Positions 34,345 to 45,127 of a stretch of DNA of 64,000 nucleotides are shown one piece after another (within the stretch, counting starts at the first letter, position 1; every line of letters starts with the position of its first letter). The stretch spans positions 186,001-250,000 of the forward strand of contig JACVRA010000064.1 of assembly GCA_019828545.1 (NCBI GenBank), in the 5' to 3' direction. Source of the DNA: Paracamarosporium sp. OC-R06-R3 (lineage: Eukaryota; Ascomycota; Dothideomycetes; Pleosporales; Didymosphaeriaceae). The notes beneath the pieces were generated by a model. That model had not been told where the DNA came from. It did not search any database and saw only the letters and a list, made by a program, of their open reading frames with translations. Both the position numbers and the translations under genes were made by a program.

Positions 34345-35991
34345 GCGCGTCTTGTTGGGGCGAAGTGAGACAAAGATGTACAGTACGGAGATGAATCTGA
34401 GTAGCCAGCGTTACACCAGGATAGGCGATATGAATGGCAGCGGTACTCGAGTGGTTTGGCGTGTGGCTGTAACCGAGTGATGCCAACGAGATATAGCAGC
34501 GAGTTGCCCCTGCATGCCGCCATGCAACTCAACCGTGTAATGCAATCAAACTGGTGGTTCGTCTCGGTGCTGGCAGCTGCTCCTGCGTCTGCAACATGCC
34601 CCCCGAGCTGGCATCGGAGGGGATGGGCCAGTACGCCATCGGAGTTTCAGAAGCAGGCGGGCGGCGGCGTTGCTGCGTCCAACAGGGCATGACGACAGGG
34701 CGTGTACCGGCGGCGTCGGCTGACACGCAGCGTTGGAGAGCGGGAGCGTTCCTGGGCACTTTGTGGGAGGGCCGTCGAGGCCCAATGGATTGACAAATGG
34801 GAGCCGGCGCGAATCCGAAGGCGCGGTTTGTCGAGCGCCGTCCCGCGGTGCTTCTTCCTGCCGCAGGCCCGCCCGGCCGGCCAGCGATTCCTCCTGCGAC
34901 GCACCCATACCCATAGTCATAGGGCAAGGAATCCTCCAGCGCTCGTGCTGGGCACAAGGCGCGCGGCGGGCGGGGGACGTCTGCTCCCATGCCCCCATGC
35001 TCCCATGCTCCCGTGCTCCCGTGCTGCCACCCTCTGCTGCTCCTCCTCCTCCTGCCAGCACGACGTCTGCTGCACCGACCGGGATCTGGGCTGCGCGCTG
35101 CAGTAGCGGTGCATTGCCCTTGGTTTCATCAACGGCTCTGGGTGCAATTCAAATAGTTGGTCCACTCATTAAGCTCTTCTGGAACCCTTCCAGGAATCCC
35201 TCTAATCCCACCCGCACCCGCCGCTACGCCCATTTCCTCTCCGTCCGCAACAGGCTCTGCATGCGTGGCCAGGGTCCCCCAAGCCCCTCATTGTCCAGCA
35301 TTGCTCCCAGAGCCTATATTGCGCCTGACGTTGCGGTGCAGAGGAGACGCCGCATCGCCGTTATAATCACTCCTCCATTCCTCCGCCGTGCTTGGAATGC
35401 TGCTGATTGCTGACCGCCCGAAGCCGTGACCTGGTGGTGCCTCGAAGGCTTCTTTGTTCGCGCACACGCACGCTTCCCTCGCGCCCGTCGCCCTGCTGCG
35501 CCCATCGTCCTGTCGTCTGTGTCGGGCACAATCGCCGTCACCGCGAGGCTTGCTCCTGCATGTCGTATCGTATTGATCCTTCACCGCGTCGCTGACTGCT
35601 GGCCAACGTATATCCTATCCAGCGCTGCCGGAGAGCCTACGGCAGCACTGCCTTCGCGCGAGCACGCCAGTCTCCGAGGACGAACAGGCGGGCTTGCGAT
35701 CCGATTCTTCTTTGAAACATCGTCGACATTCCTTCGGAACCTCGCAGCTGCTCCTCTGTGGATCCTTGGGTTGCGGTCCTGCGCCGCCAATCACAACAAG
35801 CTACCTAACAGGTCGCCGACTAGCTACAACAATCACTCACCCCTTTTCCCCCAGGGCAACGCGCCAGAATAGTCCGGGACCGTTGGATTCTCCAGTCTCC
35901 GAGGAAAATTATTGCATAAACTGAGACGAGTGCAAGGGCTGCCGGTCGCTTGAGAGTCTGTGTCGTTCCGCCGGTCCCTCGGCCCAGGACC
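34345..35991. other. GC-rich intergenic region upstream of the methyltransferase
   Basis: It holds the GRS1 3' UTR and the upstream region and leader of the methyltransferase. The part at 34.5-35.6 kb is GC-rich, with overlapping open frames on five or six frames, which signals composition rather than coding. An octamer array lies at 34982-35029. The + strand becomes pyrimidine-rich approaching 35.9 kb. Confidence 0.45.
34982..35029 (+). repeat. Tandem octamer TGCTCCCR, six copies
   Basis: Six head-to-tail octamers (TGCTCCCA or TGCTCCCG, two with one mismatch) followed by a CTGCTCCTCC-type pyrimidine run. It is a short minisatellite in the upstream region of the methyltransferase gene. Confidence 0.8.
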
Positions 35992-37446
35992 ATGGAGGAG
36001 GGACCGCCACCACCCGAAAATCTGGCGACAGATCACACAGGCATACCGCCCAAGCGCCCGAGGACTGATTCTGACAGTTCCACATCCCTAGAATCCCTGT
36101 AAGACACGACTTTTTCTTCTCGTCAGATCCCGTCAGCCCGTGTCCGCGACTGCTCGTCCTTGTTTTTCAGACGGTCGCGCCGCTGCTTGCCACCTCGCTA
36201 CTGGTGGTTCCGTGCAGTGATTAGCGACCTCACGACAGTTTGCTGACAGGCTCGCGTATACAGTCGTTCAACGCGCACTCTGCAGTCTGACGATGTCGAG
36301 TTCGTCTTGGAAAATGGACGCGAGTATGGGAACGACAGCTACTATATGCCATGCGACCAAGCTGAGAATGATCGCCTGGCAATCCACCACCGCATATACA
36401 CTTCCGCTTTAAAAGGCAAACTCACGACCACCCCCATAACAGCTGACACCAGGAGAATATTGGACCTGGGTACGGGGCCAGGGCACTGGGCCGTCGCCAT
36501 GGCGCGGCAATGTCCCCACGCCGAGATTGTCGGCATCGACATGGCCGTCTGGGACATCGAGACGACAGAAGAGTCCGTAGGGTGCACGGGCGTGAATTGG
36601 GAGATTGACGACCTGGACGTCTGGGGCGTCGAGGACGACTTTGACGACCTCACACAACGGCTGCAGCGCTACGACATGGCGCACGACTACGCAAACCGCG
36701 AGCCACTGACGGCCTCGAAATCAAAGCTCAAGGGCCACGTCTCAGCCAGCGACTCCTCACAGCCTCACACGCCGTCAGACTCGGCGTACGAGTCGTACGC
36801 ATTGGAAACCGAAGCGCAGCCCGGGTGGCACTTCAGCGAGCCCTTCGACCTCATCTACATGCGCGGCATGAAGGGCGTCTTCGCCTACTGGGAAGGCGTC
36901 TACGACGAGATCTACAAGAACCTCAACCCAGGCGGGTGGGTCGAGGTCGTCGACTTCGACATGTCGCTGCCCAACATCGAGCAAGGCGTCGACCAGTTCC
37001 CCTTCCCCACGCTAGCAAAGCTGTACCTCGGCGTCATGCAGGCCGCCTTCAAATCGGGCCGCCCCGTCGGAACATTCTACATGCACCCGACGTACCTCGA
37101 CGACGCGGGCTTCACGAACATCCAGCAGACGTACGTCAATGTGCCCATAGGGCAGTGGCCTGAGGACGAAGAGCAGAGGACAATCGGGAAAATGCACCTG
37201 GTATGCATCATGGAGATGCTGGAGAGCATGCTGCTGCGGTACCTCACCATGTGGGGCGATGCGTCCAAGGACCACTGGACGAAGGAGGAGGTGCAGGAGA
37301 TGATTGAGGTTGGCAAGGAGGAGATTATGGACTGGGCGAGTGGGACCGATAGGTTCGGCAACATACGGGAGGGCTGGTGCGCGAGCTACAAGTGGATCAT
37401 TGGAAGGAAACCGCTCGACAGTAGACACAGGGCGAAGGAGGGCTGA
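35992..37446 (+). CDS. LaeA-like SAM-dependent methyltransferase
   Basis: Two exons (35992-36098 and 36264-37446) join in phase to give 429 residues. After a Pro/Ser-rich N-terminus comes the LaeA-family entry FVLENGREYGNDSYYMP, where an ENGR-Y motif precedes the fold. Motif I ILDLGTGPGHW follows at about 101-111, with the acidic strand IVGIDMA. A divergent insert (about 150-190) leads to FDLIYMRGMKGVFAYW and NPGGWVEVVDFDM (motif post-III region). The C-terminal EEIMDWASGTDRFG tail is also family-like. LaeA-like proteins are nuclear or cytosolic methyltransferases. LaeA itself controls secondary metabolism with velvet proteins, but most paralogues have unknown roles, so function here stays open. 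The ATG at 35992 has good context. The 165-nt intron could contain a missed micro-exon. Confidence 0.88.
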
Positions 37447-38816
37447 AAGGGAAAGGGAAGATGCGACCGACTTAGAGCAAGGGGGCTGCTTGTGTGACTG
37501 ATGAGTTGAGATGAATGGGCGGCATCGTTGGGGGTGCGATGCGGTGGAATAGGTGGCTTTGTGACACGAAGTCAAACGTCGGGTCGAGCTTGGCTGGCTG
37601 GCCTGTGGTGCGTTTGGATACGCTTGATGCTCATGTTTGCACGCACGTCATCTATGAATAAAGGAAAGAATCTCTCGTCTCCCATCTTACTGGTAGCAGG
37701 GTCTGCCTGCCTGGGCCGTGTGCAATGCTATGTGTTGATCCAGTCCAAACATCCGTTCCCGATTACTCCTATCAGCTCAGTCTTGATCCATTCACTATAT
37801 CATGCATTGCTACAGCGAGCTGGCCTGCCTAGAACGATGAGATGCATTGCATGCATCAATAAAAACTAAGCACCACACATAATTTCACCGTGCAACCAGT
37901 GCCCTTAACATAGAACCAAAAAAAGGGTATGCATGTGGTATTCAAACCTATACTACACTAACAATCAAGTCGATTGCACGCCCGAGCTCGCGCCGGAGCC
38001 AGCCACCGACCCAGTCCGCCACCCTAATCCGTAACCATCCATAACTCCATACTCGCCATGAAAATGCAATGCAAGTAAACACCGGACGAACACCTTCCTC
38101 TAGGGCCACTTCACCTTTCCACATAGACAGACCAAGGCTCTGCAGCGCTCCGTACACCGTGTTCTCTGTAGACTGCGCGAAGGAACGTTCCTAAATTGAT
38201 TCTTTAATGCATCCCAGATCGAGTAGAGCCAGACATTGAGTAGACGAGACTGGGATTGGAGCTCGAGCAGGCTTGGAAGCGAAAAATTTCGGGTGGAATT
38301 TCATAATAGAACGATTCGACCCAAGGTGAAAGAAGTTAGGAGTTCGTGGTCTAAGTAGAGGGTCCGGGCAGAGCGCTATGCGGATGGACATGGGCTGAAC
38401 AAGGATTGTGACCGCCGCGCCTGGGTGTTGTTGGGTGGTTGACTTATATTGAACTAAACGTAGTCATTTCAAGACAATCGATTGCGTGATCGAGCCGGAA
38501 CTGGTCGACGAGGATACGATTGCTGTATTCCCAAGCACGTTGGTGCCGAAATTGGCAACTAATGTGCATGATATCCCGGAATAACGCAGCGTGCGATGCA
38601 GGAATGAGATTAACATGAGAACTCCGGTGGTGGCCACAAAATGACTAATAGCTAAGGGAGATAGCGGTGCAAGGTGCCATGGTGGTGTTACAAAGCACGT
38701 TCAGCGTAGTTCTATGTCGAGAGCTTGAAGATTATATTGTGGGCCGTGCAGTTACACAGACCAGAACAAATTCCCAGACGTTCGACATAGCGCTGCAGTA
38801 GGCTAGCATATTGAAG
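37447..38816. other. Convergent intergenic region, nothing recognised
   Basis: It lies between the 3' ends of the methyltransferase (+) and CAF1 (-) and should hold both 3' UTRs. A few A/T-rich stretches (for example near 37,910) could mark 3' ends. No coding or RNA feature can be supported. Confidence 0.45.
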
Positions 38817-40537
38817 CTACTTGCCGCCATACCTGAACTCGCCGAACGCACCAGTGGCACCAGGCGTGATCATGCCTCCGTGTGATGGGCCTGGGGTGGA
38901 TGCGAGACCAGCCGGATGGCTTGTTGGCGTGCTGGGTCCGTCACGGTGGGTTGCACCGCCAGGGTGGAACATCATGCCGCCGTTCATTCCTTGATAGCCT
39001 GTAAGGCTTTGTCCTTGTGCAGCGAGGACAGCAGCTTGTGCGGTCGCGCTAGCGGGCGGTCCGACTCCAGTGAGACCCCACATCTGACCGTTCATATCGT
39101 CCGGTACCTTCCCGTCGAAGATCTTCTTTTGGAGCTCCCAAAAAACGGTACCCGTGAGCCAAGCGTCTGAACCGGCCGTGTGTGAATTGCCGATGCGCTG
39201 GCAACCTAACTCATCGGCAAGATCCTGAAGACCGGATTTGGTGCCAAGGTTGTTGAGTATGCTCGTTGCTTGAGAACCAATGACGCCACGGCGCACAAGA
39301 CTATTTGCATGCCGCCACAGATACTTAACATCTAGCAGGCGTGGGAAAAAGACCTCGACTAAATTACGGTAGTCTTCCTCGTTCTCGGGTAACGGTTTTG
39401 CTGTGAGCATCTTGATCAGATATGCAAAGTCGTAGCCTGAGTGGAAAGATATCCAGTTGACGTCGGGAGTGAGGATCATGCCAGAGGTTATCAGAAGCGA
39501 TCCAAACTCCTGTGTATCGATGCCCTGATCTGCGAGTTTCTGGAAGTCAGCACCGGACTTCTTCAGCATCTGAATAGACTCTTCGTTGTACATGTCATCC
39601 TCGAGAGAGAACTGAAAATTGAATGTCCACGTGCATGGGCAGACTACTATGTTGTTGGCGTACTGTAGCACTGCTTTTGGCTGGTAGTTCAACTCGGAAG
39701 GATCAAGATGTGATGGCGGCACTTCGCCTTGGATCGAGAAGAGCGTAACCCCCAATTGGATGATTTTGAGAAGGTCGACATTGCAGCGCACCGTCTGGTA
39801 ATGGTACGATGCTTTCGAATTGAAATCACCAATCGGACGGGCGACGACTCCAGGGAACTCGGTGTCCTACACAGTATATGAGTATTGTCTCCAACAAACA
39901 AGGAATGAACACAAAGGGTTGAACAAATGAAATACCACATCTTCATCATTCTCAGGCTCTATGAAGAGACTCTGGAAGTCACCGCCGTTGACGGTTTCCT
40001 TTTTTGTTAGATACTCGACCTCGACAAAAGAAACCTGGCCGGCTTGAATGGAAGAGGTTCACTGACCATGCTGATATACGGATACTTCTCCACCAAGGAG
40101 CGCAGCAGTTCCATCTCTTGGTGCAAATTGTTCCGCCACACTTCGCGTATTCGCTGTCCAGCGATGCCCTTTGTACCGTCTTGCGCGCGACCCATTTGAG
40201 CATCCTGTTGCATTTGAGCACCGTGAGCAAAACGCAGGCGCGCTTCGTGGCCGTCTAGTCCCGTCCCTCCACTAACCCCACCAAGTGTTGCTGCGGTGCC
40301 CAAGCCCGCCGCACCGCCTCCCATGCCAGCAAGTGCCGCATTTGACTGGAAGTTGCCCTGGTTGTGACCGAAGAGGTTGAGGTTATGCTGCGGGTTCGCG
40401 CCGCCGAAGCCTGGGTGCTGCATGCTTTGCTGGTGCTGTTGCTGTTGGAGCTGCGGTTGCTGGTGGATCGGCTGTGAGAGGTGTGCAAACGGGTTGGAGA
40501 GGTTATGGCCGGGGAAGCGGCCCCCGTGCGGTGGCAT
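38817..40537 (-). CDS. POP2: CCR4-NOT deadenylase subunit CAF1/POP2
   Basis: The two-exon model (40537-40067, 39866-38817) gives 506 residues. The N-terminus (1-125) is Gln/Gly/His-rich and disordered. The DEDDh nuclease domain then runs from about 130 to 400: IREVWRNNL, YPYISM followed directly by DTEFPGVVARP (Asp158, Glu160), SFHSGYDFAYL (Asp303), and GNSHTAGSDAWLT (His386, Asp391). All catalytic residues are present. A Gly/Pro/Thr-rich tail follows. The protein shortens mRNA poly(A) tails in the cytoplasm within the CCR4-NOT complex. The intron joining YISM to DTEF is 200 nt and contains a 60-nt in-frame open segment (39998-39939) with splice-like ends, so an alternative three-exon form with 20 extra residues is possible. 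It is divergent from NDUFB3. Confidence 0.95.
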
Positions 40538-40870
40538 CGTGGGCGGTTATCGTAGTGAAGGCAGGCGGGGATTCGGTCGTGGAGAGTGTCTGCACATGCG
40601 ACAAGGGACGGTGAAGAGGCGGGGAGACTTCTGGAGCAAACAGGGAACGACTCCTATCTGTTAGGAGAATAGCGGAATAATAAGAGCAGAGAAGGGGAAG
40701 AAAGGGCGCGCGGATCGACAATGTCGTGAAAGTACGCGATCGTCTGCTGTGCGACCACCGCGCGGGAGCTCGAGGTGCCAAGAGATAGGGTCCGTGCTGC
40801 GGTAACCTTGAACTGAGCTCCAACCACGACGGCAACGTGTACAACCACCACCGCTCACAGTATCGACACA
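40538..40870. promoter_or_regulatory. Divergent promoter, CAF1 / NDUFB3
   Basis: 333 bp separates the CAF1 start (-) and the complex I subunit start (+). It is purine-rich on the left and must serve both. No recognised element is assigned. Confidence 0.5.
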
Positions 40871-41269
40871 ATGCGGCCCTCACCGTAAGTGCACAACGTT
40901 CAATGGCATAGTAGATGCCTTCCTTGTCTCTCAGACCCAATGCTGACCTGCTACGACAGTCTCAGATTTGCCGAACGCCCCTCCATCACTGGCTTCGACC
41001 CAAAGAAGTTCGCGCAAGCTGCGGGAAACACGAAGGGTGACCCATGGCACCGATAGTACGTCTATATGTGGCTCTGTGCACACGTGTGGGCCATACTAAA
41101 CCGGCACAGTGAGCAATGGCGATATACCGGCCCCTTCACACGGTGGAACCGCTTCAAGGGCGCCTTTCCCGGCCTCGGTATCGCAACCGTCGCATTTGCC
41201 GGATATTGCGTAGTCGAAGCGCTCTTCTTCAAGGATGACCACCACGGCCATCATGACGAGACTACGTGA
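40871..41269 (+). CDS. Mitochondrial complex I accessory subunit NDUFB3/B12
   Basis: Three exons (40871-40884, 40960-41055, 41110-41269) give 89 residues. The first coding exon is only 14 nt. Family marks are GFDPKKFA, DPWHRYEQWRYTGPFTRW (split by the second intron between Arg and Tyr), and NRFKGAFPGLGIATVAF starting the single membrane span. A His/Asp-rich tail ends the protein. This matches the B12/NDUFB3 subunit of the NADH:ubiquinone oxidoreductase membrane arm in the inner mitochondrial membrane. The small size and split exons make it easy to miss. The ATG gives a short N-terminus before the conserved GFDP. An upstream alternative start was not found. Confidence 0.9.
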
Positions 41270-42152
41270 GAGGAGAGAGAGAGAGGCTAAGATAGGAAAG
41301 CACGTTCGGCGTACCGGTTTGCTTCGGGTCCTACCGCTGTGAAAACTGTATATATGGAATACCACACAGTACCAATAACAAGAAGGCTCCTTTGTTTTCA
41401 CATCCGAAAGATATGCAGATTGTACGTCGCGCTGAGAACGATATGCATTCTCCATAAAAGCAACGGTATTTCCGAAGGCGGCAGCAACGACGGCCCTTAC
41501 AAGAATCCTCTGTACTATATCATCTTGTATCATTGAATTTTTGTGTTGATGTCAATTGGTGAATTCTGATCGGTATCCTGCCAGAACGATGTTGCACCCA
41601 CAGCATGACTTGTAAATACTCTCAAAGGAGCATTGTAACGCATACATCAGGGCACAATACTGTCAAGCGAAAAATCCATTGGAGTCCTAGCAGAGATAGA
41701 CTTGTTATCCAACAGGCTATACGTAAGCTATCACGAGTAGAACTTGCCCAGGAATCGATCTCCTCCTTCCTTTCAACGCTCTCGGTGTTTGGGTTTCGAG
41801 GTCGACTTGAGAAGCAGTAGAGAGGGACTGGATTGATCGACTAATGATGAAAGGTGTTCTGAGGTTAATGGAGAATGGAAGATGAAGATATGGAGACCTA
41901 AAATATGCGGGGCCAATCAAAGGCGAAGCAGAGCGACTCTTAAACCCAGAAAACGGAGGGGTTTTACGTATGGTGGCTAAGACTCACGGTATCTAGGCAC
42001 ACCGAGCAAGAAAATTTCTCAGGGCACGTTGGCCATGTTTGAAAGACCGTGACAAGCTAAATATACGTATGCGTATGATCTTCGAAGATCAAGAATGAAG
42101 CTGCAGAAACGCTCATAACAAAGAGGCTAAAGGGAAAGTATAAGCCCAACCA
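41270..42152. other. Convergent intergenic region
   Basis: The 3' UTRs of NDUFB3 (+) and the DUF3176 gene (-) lie here. Open frames are short and no motif is recognised. Confidence 0.45.
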
Positions 42153-44575
42153 TTAATCCTTCTTCAACTTTATCTGTCCCTCATCATCGTACGTGAAAGT
42201 TGCCCTTATGCTCTTAGTTCGCTCCTCCAGATCGCTATCTGTTGCTCGCTTGCGCACGCTTTTCTCCACCTTATTGACCTCGCTGTGCCAATCTCGCGGA
42301 TTGAGCCCATGGTACATAACCGCCAGAATCGACGTTTTGAGCAGATAGTCTTTCCCGCTGCTATCCATAATCGAAAGTACCAGGAACGAGAGAGAAAGTA
42401 AAACAACACAAATTGGCATTACCATCCACGGCCACCGCACTTCGACAAAAACATCGACGTCGTAGACTTCCATAGGAATCTGATCGCCGTCAGGATTGCT
42501 AGTAGACTGCATAATGGATGACAAGGCCACAGCAAATCTATCAAACATTAGAGGGAAATCATCAAGTGCGCTACCGTTAGAGAGTAATGTTGGTCGTCCT
42601 GCATAATACCTGATCATCGAATCACTCGAGTTGGCTACCTGGAAGAAATGATTTCGCAAATCATTCAATGCAGCAACGTCCAATTGATACATCATTGTGG
42701 AATTCGATTCTGCGGTCGCATTGAAATGCTGACTACGCCCTTCCATCGGACGCGGTATAATCTTGTCAGTCTTGGGCCCAGTGAATGATCTGAGTCCGCT
42801 GAGAATAGATATCGAGTCGTAATAGTGCTCGCAGAGATGCAAATCACATGTTTGCAAAGTGCCATTGATCTGGCCTACTTTCTGTATATCATTGTATAAC
42901 GCGAGTCTTGTCAATGACGAAAAGCATGAAGCTTTGGCGAAACTGATTGAGGACGTTCCTTTTATACTTTCCTCTTCGATATTCGGACTGTCGTAAACGC
43001 AGAATCGTAACGTTGAATTGGTGACTAAATCAGTATCGTTCACCGTACGAAAAGCTGAACTATTGTCGCTCGAAATCCGAAGCTCCTGAAATTGGGTATA
43101 CACGCCTCCCTCTTGCGATAGGTTCGTCGCCATTGACAGACCTGGTAATGACTCGCTTTGCAGGTTCAAAGATATGCGAGGGAAATACGCGTGTTGCTTC
43201 TCGCACTGCATTCCAATCGTATAGTTAGGCTTCGTAGCTGGGATATTGCTGAGATACTCGTGTAATTCCTCATAAGTTCCATTGGTGATGGTATTAGCTT
43301 GGCCATTGCTTGTTATCCATTGCGCATTGCAGCTGTCGAAACTAGTGATGTTAATGGATTGGGTCTCGCATTTGGAACATATGCCTAAAGTGCTTATATT
43401 CTGAACTCGGCATTCAGAAGTTGGACAGTAGTAATTGGGTGTCGGACTGTATTCCTGGTTTCCTAAAATGGCGAGAACGCCTACTGTGACTGGTATGTAG
43501 ACTAAGTCATGTTAGGATATCCATGATCAAAGTTTGAGACTATTGGTAGCTCACCGTTTTGATCGGTTGTTTTTACGCTGCTACTATCATATCCATACAG
43601 CCATTTGGTAGCAACATAGAACGATCCAGTGGAGTTGTGGTACTGGTGCCCGCGAGGAGGGAAATTCAAACTATGATTAATTAGTAGCTGTGTTCTAGTC
43701 GTGAAAGGGGGTCGACTCATCTACAGGAAATATACTCACGCCTGCTGCGCAAAAGGTTCAAATGCCAGGGCCAAAATTGTTACAATCGCACCCATACTCG
43801 CCAGTACCGCCCTTCCCCTAACGTCCCACAAGAACAGTACAGCGCCCCAAGGGCCTCTGCTCGCCCCGTCAAAACTTTGGAGTTGGCTGAGTGGCCTTGA
43901 TTTCTGCTCAAAATATATCCACTTCAGCTGTCCTAGACATTCTGCGAGCGGAAAGAGGAGTGAGGACTTGGCGATTTGTGCCAGAACGGAAACGAGTGAA
44001 TTAGGTTTGATGTAGCGAATTCTCCAATGTGCTAGCGGTTTACCGTCCATAGAGAGAAGGACTGCAACAATGGCTGCCGTGCAAATGATGGAAAGAGTGG
44101 CAGACGCGGTTTCCCACCACCAACCGAAATGGGTTGAACGTTGGAAGCGAAAGCGCGGCATTATTCGAGCTTGCAACTGTTCTTCCTGTTTCCCTGGACA
44201 CGTTTCTGCACTCATACAGAGAGAACCAGAGGACTGGGCTTGTGAATCCGAAGACAGGTCTTCTTGTTGTAATTTGTGAGGTGCGATCTTTGCGGCACTC
44301 ATGTTCTCTTCATGCGAATGCATCATCACTTTGGACTCTGAAGTTAGATATGGGCTTTCTTGTTGGGTGTACTGTTGTGTATAGAGAGCATAAAGTGAAC
44401 TATTCTTTAGGAAGTGGGCATCATGTTCGTCGCGCGTATTGTTCAACGGATGTAGCAAAGAAGATGGAAGTAAATCTCTGCCAAGTAATCTGGGCCTAAC
44501 AAGCTTTATTTGTTCTTGCACGAGAGATTCGGTCTTCTTGTGCGGGGTCGCGTAGATGCTCGTTATCGTCATCAT
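42153..44575 (-). CDS. DUF3176-family membrane protein
   Basis: Three exons (44575-43740, 43670-43555, 43501-42153) give 766 residues. After a hydrophilic 145-residue N-terminus, the DUF3176 signature appears: WWWETASATLSIIC (about 152-165, first membrane span), VLLSMDGKPLAHW, LVSVLAQIAKSSLLFPLAECLGQLKWIYF (about 194-222), RPLSQLQSFDGASRGPWG, and LASMGAIVTILALAFEPFAQQ (about 258-278). A large, probably extracellular or lumenal part follows, rich in Cys and N-glycosylation sequons. A last membrane span lies at about 676-697 (VMPICVVLLSLSFLVLSIM), with a charged tail. The family is fungus-specific and without known function. The first ATG of the frame was taken as start; an internal start before residue 90 is possible. 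Confidence 0.9.
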
Positions 44576-45127
44576 CGAAGAGCAGTAATGTGGGGGCCGT
44601 AACCTGATTGATTAATTGGCTACATGTCTGTCGTGTAACATTGAAGTTGGCTCGAGAGCTGGTTTCAGTGTAATGACGTATACTCCACCTATTAAATGGA
44701 TCCGATAAGCACTACAGTGCATGATCATGTGCGCCTGTATGGTCCTCCTTTCTGATAGCATAATTTACTTTAGAATCTTGTGAGTGGGAGTGCATCTTCG
44801 GGACTAGTTGTCATATCCTGATATCTTGCCTCACTGGTGCAAATTCCTATCTCCAAATCCTTGTACCAAAGCTAAGGCAAGACCGGCTAGGAAGGCTGAA
44901 GGTCACAGGAGTGGTTCAAGTAGTTTTGTTGCAGGAGACAGAGCCGGAGTACAACAACCGCAGCCACCGGTTTGTCTCGAAATGTATATCAGTGCAAGAG
45001 AAACGCAGTTGGCAATATTTTCTTGGGGTTTGACTACGACCCAAGTTACAAATGTCCCACGATCCTCATCTTGTTTCTTTTCTCCGTCCGTCCGCAGCAT
45101 CTCCCCAACACATTGTTTCCCGTCAGC
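44576..45127. other. Intergenic region, nothing recognised
   Basis: It lies between the DUF3176 gene start and the LAS21 stop, both on the - strand. It should contain the promoter of the former and the 3' UTR of the latter. Confidence 0.45.

Noticed and set aside
34440..34530. tRNA-like ACTCGAGTGGTTTGGCG segment after GRS1
   Set aside because: It resembles an A box of a Ser/Tyr-type tRNA, but no B box (GGTTCGANNCC) or acceptor stem follows.
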